Below the pieces are notes generated by a model. It was not told the DNA's origin. It saw only the letters and a list, made by a program, of their open reading frames with translations, and did no database searches. Positions 58,088 through 64,000 of a stretch of 64,000 nt of DNA are shown here, in pieces; positions within the stretch are counted from its first letter, which is position 1; every line of letters starts with the position of its first letter. This DNA comes from Boothiomyces macroporosus. Taxonomy: Eukaryota; Chytridiomycota; Chytridiomycetes; Rhizophydiales; Terramycetaceae. The DNA lies in contig JADGKB010000008.1 in assembly GCA_027604185.1 (NCBI GenBank), positions 173,930 through 237,929 of the forward strand. The letters are read 5' to 3'. Both the position numbers and the translations under genes were made by a program.

Positions 58088-58589
58088 ATGTTCAAACTAA
58101 TAACCAAGAGAATCAGAATACCAGCCAACGCCAGACTATACCACGAAAAAGTTATAGATCACTATGAAAAACCTCGTAACGTTGGCTCATTGAACAAGAA
58201 AGATATTAATGTTGGAACCGGCCTCGTAGGGTACAGAATCATTTTAATAATAGAGCACCAGCTTGTGGTGATGTTATGAAACTACAAATTTTGGTTGATG
58301 ACGAAACCGGTGAAATTAAGGATGTCAAATTCAAGACCTTTGGATGTGGAAGTGCAATTGCATCGTCGTCTTTGGTAACAGAGAAAATCAAAGGGTTGAC
58401 TGTGTGGGACGCAATGAAAATTACCAACGTAGATATTGCCAAAGAGCTTTCTCTACCTCCAGTAAAGTTGCATTGCTCTAGTAAGGATTATTTTTAACTG
58501 TAGTGCTTGCCGAAGATGCTATCAAGAGTGCTGTCAATGATTGGCAATCCAAAAGAAAACCAAAAACCGCTCCATCTCCATCTGCTTAA
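58088..58589 (+). CDS. ISU1: Iron-sulfur cluster scaffold ISCU (151 aa)
   Basis: Exons 58088-58230, 58254-58480 and 58504-58589 total 456 nt; both introns are 23 nt, the longest standard class here. A mitochondrial presequence (MFKLITKRIRIPANARL) precedes VIDHYEKPRNVGSLNKKD. All three scaffold Cys are present, in GAPACGDVMK, FKTFGCGSAIASSS and LHCSMLAEDA, and the chaperone-binding LPPVK motif lies before the last. The first and last of these are restored only by splicing. It assembles Fe-S clusters in the mitochondrial matrix. Confidence 0.96.
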
Positions 58590-60124
58590 TAAACTACTAG
58601 CTTGTATTTTTTATACTCAAAATTGTAGACCCGTTCCGTTTCTGTTCTTACTAGTAAAGTTAACTTGCTGAATTCAGTGGTAATCCAAATGTTTGGCGAA
58701 TTTAACTTTGATTCTATCTTTAGTATATTACTCATCATTACTCATTTTCACAAAGCTGAATGGACCTGGTAACTAAATAATTAGTGCAATTCAATCAATT
58801 AATAACTGATTCATCATTTCAGTTGACAATCTACTCCCAAGGAATGCAAGGTACCATCTTGTAGGAATAAGGAAGAATTGCAGCCCTCCACAGAGGTACC
58901 GTTAAGAACAATACGTTATAGCAATTATTAGTTTTGATTTTGATTGAAATTGATCAAGAAAAGATCCTGCATAGATTTAACGCAAAATAAGCTACCAATG
59001 CCAGGGTGAACGAATACTCCATAGATCAAGCTATCTGACCATCCAATTGAAGAGTAGGGTGCCAGAATTATCCTTAATATGTACCCTCTATGTGTGAGTG
59101 CATGATTTTGGTTTAGATAATTTAATGCAAGCAGCGCCAAGTAGCCAACTATTATAAAACTCTAATCCCAATCATATCCGGAAGAATTTATGATGCACCG
59201 CAGTACTATTATCTTTATAATTCAATAATGTGTCAAATATTTCGTTTTTCCCTCTGGCTTGGTGGTGGCCGTTACAAGGATGAAATCAGAGACCTAGGCC
59301 CACTAATTACACAAAAGAAAACAATTAGTACTTGCGGGAAAAACTCTAGATTTTTTCAAAAAGCGTATAATATCTAACGGAAAGTTGGTTCCACCGGTTT
59401 CCTGAGGAATAATGCAGCGCTGGTTGCTGTTATTCACCTTGACCTGATATTTTTTCCCCCTTTTTTTGTTGGGAATGTGACCAATCAATAAAAAAGTGGA
59501 AATAATGAAGAGATAAAAGTGCTGGAAATCCACACGAGAGGTCGGATACCAGCCAGCATAGTCTTATTTATTTGCTAATAAATTATTTCCGTCGAGGAGC
59601 GAGTTTATTCATCTCTTTTTGGCGGAGATACAGTCGCTTGTGGTGCTCACCTCCAATCGTGGCGTTCAGTGGCAAAGTGAGTCTTCATCTTTGTATTTTC
59701 TTCTCCTTATGTTGGATACAAGCAATAAAATGCAAAAACATACATGTACATGGCTCGTTAACAATAGATTTAAGACTACTTGCCGCTGAACTAAATCCTG
59801 GCTCTGCCATTATTATCACCGACCCCCAAATTTCCCCAAGGTACGATTATCGCTAAAAAATAGTCCAGTGGTGTCCATACAACAAGCCGGGTCTGTACAA
59901 GTAGGTTTGTAGCTAATCAAAGGTCTATGGTGAATTACCGTCTGTGCCGGAAGGTTTTTATATCCCACTTTATCAAATATATCTTTACCCGCATGCAACA
60001 GGGCTGGATAATGTGACATTTAGAACAACTGTAAAGTCAAAAGCATCGAATTTGGAATTGCTAATGTGGGCCAGTAACGAGCCAGTATTTGTTTAATTAA
60101 CAATAGAATGCGCTAAGAGATCAA
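58590..60124. other. 1.5 kb region with no clear gene; possible relics
   Basis: This is the largest gap in the window. On the minus strand, 58928-59155 reads as a membrane-like segment (FIIVGYLALLALNYL) followed by ILAPYSSIGWSDSLIYG, but a stop lies directly upstream and no GT lies within 25 nt of a usable AG. Another minus ORF, 59816-60019 (MSHYPALLHAGKDIFDKVGY onward), starts with ATG but has no recognisable domain and no clean splice partner. These may be decayed fragments or an unrecognised gene. Confidence 0.4.
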
Positions 60125-60716
60125 ATGTCAGAAATCTCTCTAAAGGCATGTTCTGGTGGCCAGCATGCTGGTAAATGGATCACTCTCAGAGGGCCAATGA
60201 TCAAAGTTGGACAGACTACTAGTGTGGATTTTTCGGTTGAAGACAAAACCCCTGACATCAAGACTGGCTTTTTGATTGCCTCAATTAGTCTAGAGCCAGT
60301 ACCTCAAAAACATGATTCCGGCCAATTTAAGTGCCATATTCCAGGCTGTGGAAGACTCTTTACCCGACCATTTAACCTCAAATCGCATTTGGAAACCCAC
60401 AATCCAGCCAGGAATAAGAGCCACGAATGCGCAGAATGCCATGCTCAGTTCTGCAGATCGCAAGGTACATTTTGTTTAAACAATAGATTTGGCCAGACAT
60501 GCACAAATCCATAATCGCACAATGATATTCAACTGTGCCGGCTGCAATCGAACATTTTCTAGAAAGGACGCCCTAAAGAGACACTTGAGAACGTCGAAAT
60601 CTTGTCCAGCTATGACATCGACAGATATTTCCATGAATATCACACACAAATCACCTACTTTACCATTGACCCCACAGGAGCCAACCCAATTGGAAACTCA
60701 AGAAACGGCTTACTGA
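60125..60716 (+). CDS. Three-finger C2H2 zinc-finger protein (189 aa)
   Basis: Exons 60125-60464 and 60487-60716 total 570 nt; the intron is 22 nt. Three C2H2 fingers lie in the middle: FKCHIPGCGRLFTRPFNLKS with HLETH, HECAECHAQFCRSQDLARHA with the second His, and FNCAGCNRTFSRKDALKRHL. The second finger is complete only after splicing. Ser/Thr/Pro-rich flanks follow. It is a probable transcription factor; the target is unknown. Confidence 0.85.
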
Positions 60717-61217
60717 TCGTTTTGGATTTTACGTTAATATATTTATGTTCATGCTTTACCCTTTACCTATTTTTTCACTTTTTTATTTTCCAACCAAAAT
60801 CCTCCAGTGTCCTTTTTGGGCTGTTGACACGTATTTCAAGGGAATTGGTTCAGGGTTCTAAACCTAAATGAATGTTACATTTGCGAAATAGTCACAAAGT
60901 GCCATTGCTGCAATTATATCATTGCAGCTTCATACAATCTACTTTTTTGGAACTTTTGTGAATATACAGCCAAAAGTTTGTTTAATTTTGAAACCCTATT
61001 CTCATACTATTGAATGATACTCTTTCTCATATTATCGAGCTTCACTGTTTCCGCAACAGAGCATTTCCCCAGAGTTACACACGAACAAGCATTAAAGCAC
61101 TATTTATCCGCATCTGGTTCAGGACAGTAAAATTGCAGTGGGATGCTCTATTCAAACTCTGAAATGTGGCGCGGTAAACAAAAATAAAAAAAAATAAAAA
61201 AAAGCTTTCAATTTCTA
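60717..61217. other. 501 bp intergenic region with a small hairpin
   Basis: No exon is seen. A perfect 8 bp inverted repeat, GCTGCAAT/ATTGCAGC with a 6 nt loop, lies at 60907-60928 and may form a hairpin near the zinc-finger gene's 3' end. An A-rich tract lies just before the BUD20 start. Confidence 0.4.
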
Positions 61218-61565
61218 ATGGGACCAAAAGTAGGAAGAAAAAGGTCGCACCATGGTATAAGAGACGTCAAGAGAAGCAAAAAGACGAAAGCAAAAACCAG
61301 GGATTTGGACGAGATATTTGACGATATCGAAAGACCAGAAAAGTTGTTGAATCAACCAGTCAATCCAGATCTACCTGGCCAAGGACAAAACTATTGCATT
61401 CACTGCGCTAGACATTTTATTACAGACGAAGCTCTAAAGACACATGTGAGTGGGAAAATGCACAAAAAACGAGTCAAAGTTTTAAAGACTGAAACAAAGT
61501 ACACACAAAAGGAAGCTGAATTGGCAGCTGGCTTAAAGACTGATAACGGCCCAGGAAGAAATTAA
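61218..61565 (+). CDS. BUD20: Bud20/ZNF593-like ribosome biogenesis zinc-finger protein (115 aa)
   Basis: This is a single exon. The N-terminus is very basic (RKRSHHGIRDVKRSKKTKAK), followed by RDLDEIFDDIERPEKLLNQP and a single UBR-type C2H2 finger YCIHCARHFITDEALKTHVS with HKKRVKVLK. This is the full Bud20 pattern. It acts as a 60S pre-ribosome export adaptor. The stop codon overlaps the stop of the convergent coiled-coil gene. Confidence 0.93.
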   Translation: MGPKVGRKRSHHGIRDVKRSKKTKAKTRDLDEIFDDIERPEKLLNQPVNPDLPGQGQNYCIHCARHFITDEALKTHVSGKMHKKRVKVLKTETKYTQKEAELAAGLKTDNGPGRN

Positions 61566-62140
61566 TTTGGTTTATTTAAATACAAGAGTGTAGCTATTTT
61601 TGATTTTTGTTGCTGTTCTTGTTTATCTAGCTTTGCTTGAATCTCATCCTCTTGTGATTTGAATAACTGATACTCTTGCTCTTGGTCAATCTCGTCTTTC
61701 CCCATAGGGTGCCAATCATCACGGATCCCCATCTGTACAAGGATCTCTTTAAACTCTTCCAGCTCGCTTTCACTAACCATCTTTGAATGCAAGTCAATAA
61801 AATTCTGTAGTGCAGAGTACTTTATCATATTATCTTGAACCATCTTCATCAAGTTGTAGTCGATATTGGTCAAACTGTCCAGGTATTCCAGCTCCGCTTC
61901 CAGTTTCTGCTTTTGCCTCTCGATTTCTTTGAGTGCTCGTAGTTCAGACAGATCGATGTTCACGACAACTTTTTGTTTCAGGTTCAAGTACCGGAGAGAA
62001 AACAAGAGCGATTCCAGCGCGAGTATGTCCGTTGAGTTAAACGCGGGTTTCTTTTCTTTTACTTTTTGTACAGGTTTAGCAGAAGCCTTTTTAATTTCTA
62101 AAGGGCGACTTGATTCTTTCAATCCAGGTTTTTTGTTCAT
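61562..62140 (-). CDS. Uncharacterised coiled-coil protein (192 aa)
   Basis: This is a single exon from ATG 62140. A basic N-terminus (MNKKPGLKESSRPLEIKKAS) precedes a helical region (RALKEIERQKQKLEAELEYL) and two further charged helices, ending with a Gln-rich coil (LDKQEQQQKSKIATLL). No domain is recognised. Its stop shares bases with the BUD20 stop (ATTAATT at 61561-61567). Confidence 0.6.
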   Translation of the reverse strand: MNKKPGLKESSRPLEIKKASAKPVQKVKEKKPAFNSTDILALESLLFSLRYLNLKQKVVVNIDLSELRALKEIERQKQKLEAELEYLDSLTNIDYNLMKMVQDNMIKYSALQNFIDLHSKMVSESELEEFKEILVQMGIRDDWHPMGKDEIDQEQEYQLFKSQEDEIQAKLDKQEQQQKSKIATLLYLNKPN

Positions 62141-62176
62141 TGCGAAAAAACAAAACTTTTATTCAAATTAAGCAAA

Positions 62177-64000
62177 TTATGGGCAAAGTTGGCATCCAAC
62201 GGATCCGCCAGCAAGCTCAACACATCGCTGGCCAGGTCCGCAATCTTGAATGGCGTAGGCAGTGTTCAAAAAGACATCTGTATATTGACAAGTAGCGATC
62301 TGAGTATTTGAGCAGGCGTATGCACCAAATGTACACCCAGTGACATCTGTCAGGTCTGGATACACTGCTGCGCAGCCTGTATTGTTTTGGCATGGGTAAC
62401 CACACATTGCATAGCCCAAGTTGGTGTTGCAAGAAGTTCCAGCAGCACACTGTATTATAACAAACGCGTTATGATCGCATACTGCGATTGCTGAATTACT
62501 TGAGGCAGAGTCTCCTGAACAGGTAGAGTAGCCTTCCGCAAATGCACTGCAATCTTGTCCGTTTGTAATCACTGGGAAAACAGGACAATTGGATGTTGCA
62601 GTTGGAGATGTGGTACTAGTTGTTTGGGTACCTATTGGATTGATGATTTTAGTAGTTGTAGTTCTTGCAGTCGATGAAACTGTACTAATAGATGGTGTCT
62701 TTGTTTTGGTGGGTTTGGTAATGGTGGCTTTAGTTTTCGTTGACACATTTGACGTTTTGGATGCTTTCGTTTTTGTAGTTTTTGTCTTGATTGAAGGAGT
62801 TGTGGTCACAGTTGTTGTTTGAGTTCCTATTGGATTGATGATTTTGGTAGAGGTGATAGTTGAAGTAACTTGCAATGTCGATGTAACTGGGATGATTATA
62901 GTGGTGACTGTTTTGGTAGATGATTTGGTCTTTGGTGGCTTTGTGGTTTTAGACTTTATCTACAGTTAGTCAAAGTTACTTGGGTGACAGAGTTGCTCGT
63001 GAAACTCTCTGTAGTTGAAAAAGAAGTGATAGGCTCGATAGTTGTAGTTGCTGCAAAACTTGCTGTTGTAGTTGGTTGTACAGTTTCCGAGAAGGTTGAA
63101 ACAAACTCAGTGCCTGTAATAGCACTGGAGGTTCCAGTTTCGACTTGGGTTTGAGTGATTTCGCTGGTGGAGAAACTCGAGTAGGTTTGGAGCTTGGTAG
63201 TAGAAGATGGAGTTTCAGTTGCACCACTCGAGGTTAACTCTGAAATTGTGAGTGTATTAGACTCGGAAGTGCTTGTCAGGATGATTTCTATGTTATTTCA
63301 AAAATTACCTGAAGAAGTTTCAACTGAATTGGTAGTAAGAGTAGCTGCAGTGGTAGAAACTTCGAAAGTAGTCTCAAAAGTAGTTGTTAAAGTAATTTCA
63401 ATCGTACTGGATGCAGTTTCTACAGAAGAGAGTTCATTGGTAGTGATTACGTTTGTAGATGACACTTCAGTGGAGGTTTCGGCCAAAGAGCTGGTGACAG
63501 CCTCGACAGTAGTAGTCAATTCCAGTGATGTGGTTGTTTGTTCTGCAGTGGAGGTCGCAGCTTCAGTTGTAGTTGCCTCGACAGTAGTAGTCAATTCCAG
63601 TGATGTGGTTGTTTGTTCTACAGTTGAGGTAGCAGCTTCAGTCGTAGTTGCCTCGACAGTGGTAGTCAATTCAACTGATGTACTTATTTGTTCTACAGTG
63701 GTAGTCAATTCCAGTGATGTGGTTGTTTGTTCTGCAGTAGAAGTAGCAGCTTCAGTCGTAGTTGCCTCGAGTTGCCTCGACAGTGGTAGTCAATTCAACT
63801 GATGTACTTATTTGTTCTACAGTGGTAGTCAATTCCAGTGATGTGGTTGTAACTGATGTACTTATTTGTTCTACAGTGGTAGTCAATTCCAGTGATGTGG
63901 TTGTTTGTTCTGCAGTAGAAGTAGCAGCTTCAGTCGTAGTTGCCTCGAGTTGCCTCGACAGTGGTAGTCAATTCAACTGATGTACTTATTTGTTCTACAG
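62177..64000 (-). CDS. Ser/Thr-rich secreted or wall protein with CBM19-like C-terminal domains (partial, 5' end off window)
   Basis: The visible exons are 64000-63309, 63287-62980 and 62959-62177, with introns of 21 and 20 nt. The N-terminal part is a long Thr/Ser/Val/Glu repeat array (ATTTEAATSTVEQTTTSLEL units). A Thr/Lys-rich linker with a repeated IINPIGTQTT motif follows. The C-terminus holds two Cys-rich modules. One is YSTCSGDSASSNSAIAVCDH with CAAGTSCNTN; the other is CTFGAYACSNTQIATCQYTD with CGPGQRCVE. Both recall CBM19 chitin-binding domains. Two 10-bp duplications near 63767 and 63945 break the long reading frame. Confidence 0.65.
63490..64000. repeat. Coding tandem repeat array with 75-78 bp units and a 178 bp copy
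   Basis: The unit GTAGTCAATTCCAGTGATGT plus about 55 bp recurs several times. A segment starting near 63700 reappears starting near 63878 and includes the GTTGCCTCGAGTTGCCTCGA 10-bp duplication. The array encodes the Thr-rich repeats of the partial secreted protein on the minus strand. Confidence 0.75.

Noticed and set aside
60907..60928. Rho-independent terminator
   Set aside because: It is a short hairpin without a T tract, and the genome is eukaryotic.

Overview
This window is a compact eukaryotic nuclear segment. Nearly all of it is protein-coding, on both strands, in the standard genetic code. Reading the frames across exon joins shows that almost every spliced gene is cut by ultra-short GT-AG introns. 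I placed 97 introns by hand in 28 genes. By length they are 18 of 19 nt, 44 of 20 nt, 23 of 21 nt, 8 of 22 nt and 3 of 23 nt, plus one outlier. After removing them, every complete spliced gene but one gives an exon total divisible by three and a continuous family-like protein. The 3' ends carry a TAAT/TAAC/TGAC-like branch signal about 5-8 nt before the AG. This intron class is the most striking feature of the window.

The gene content points to the fungal side of the opisthokonts, probably an early-diverging, perhaps flagellated, lineage. Fungal-type proteins include Tim54, a DUF7053-like protein, a GPI-anchored yapsin-like protease and a DOMON/GPI protein. Proteins usually lost in Dikarya are also present: an IQCH homologue, a giant ASH-domain protein and an Integrator subunit 8-like protein. 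The species cannot be named from the sequence alone.

Layout: 0-3 kb holds actin regulators (partial ARPC1, IQGAP/RasGAP). A 3098-residue ASH-domain giant fills 3.3-12.8 kb. From 13 to 23.5 kb there is a Galpha-like gene, ribonucleotide reductase R2, a small zinc-ribbon protein, a secreted GH31 enzyme, a P450 and a WDR6-like protein. From 23.8 to 28.5 kb there is coatomer zeta, then five membrane proteins I cannot assign, including a tandem pair of 7TM paralogues. From 29 to 45 kb there is mitoribosomal MRPS41, INTS8-like, aspartyl protease, NPC2-like, an amino-acid transporter, F-box/LRR, IQCH, TRM11 and a membrane protein. From 45 to 58.6 kb there is Tim54, Sec14, DOMON, rhodanese, two more Galpha-like genes around TMEM128, a DUF7053-like protein, a PI-PLC and ISCU. 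The window ends with a C2H2 protein, Bud20, a coiled-coil protein and a Ser/Thr-rich secreted protein running off the right edge.

Convergent neighbours are packed to within about 0-40 bp. All three Galpha genes carry substitutions at both residues that normally support GTP hydrolysis. Together with PI-PLC, the IQGAP and the 7TM pair, they suggest unusual membrane signalling in this organism.
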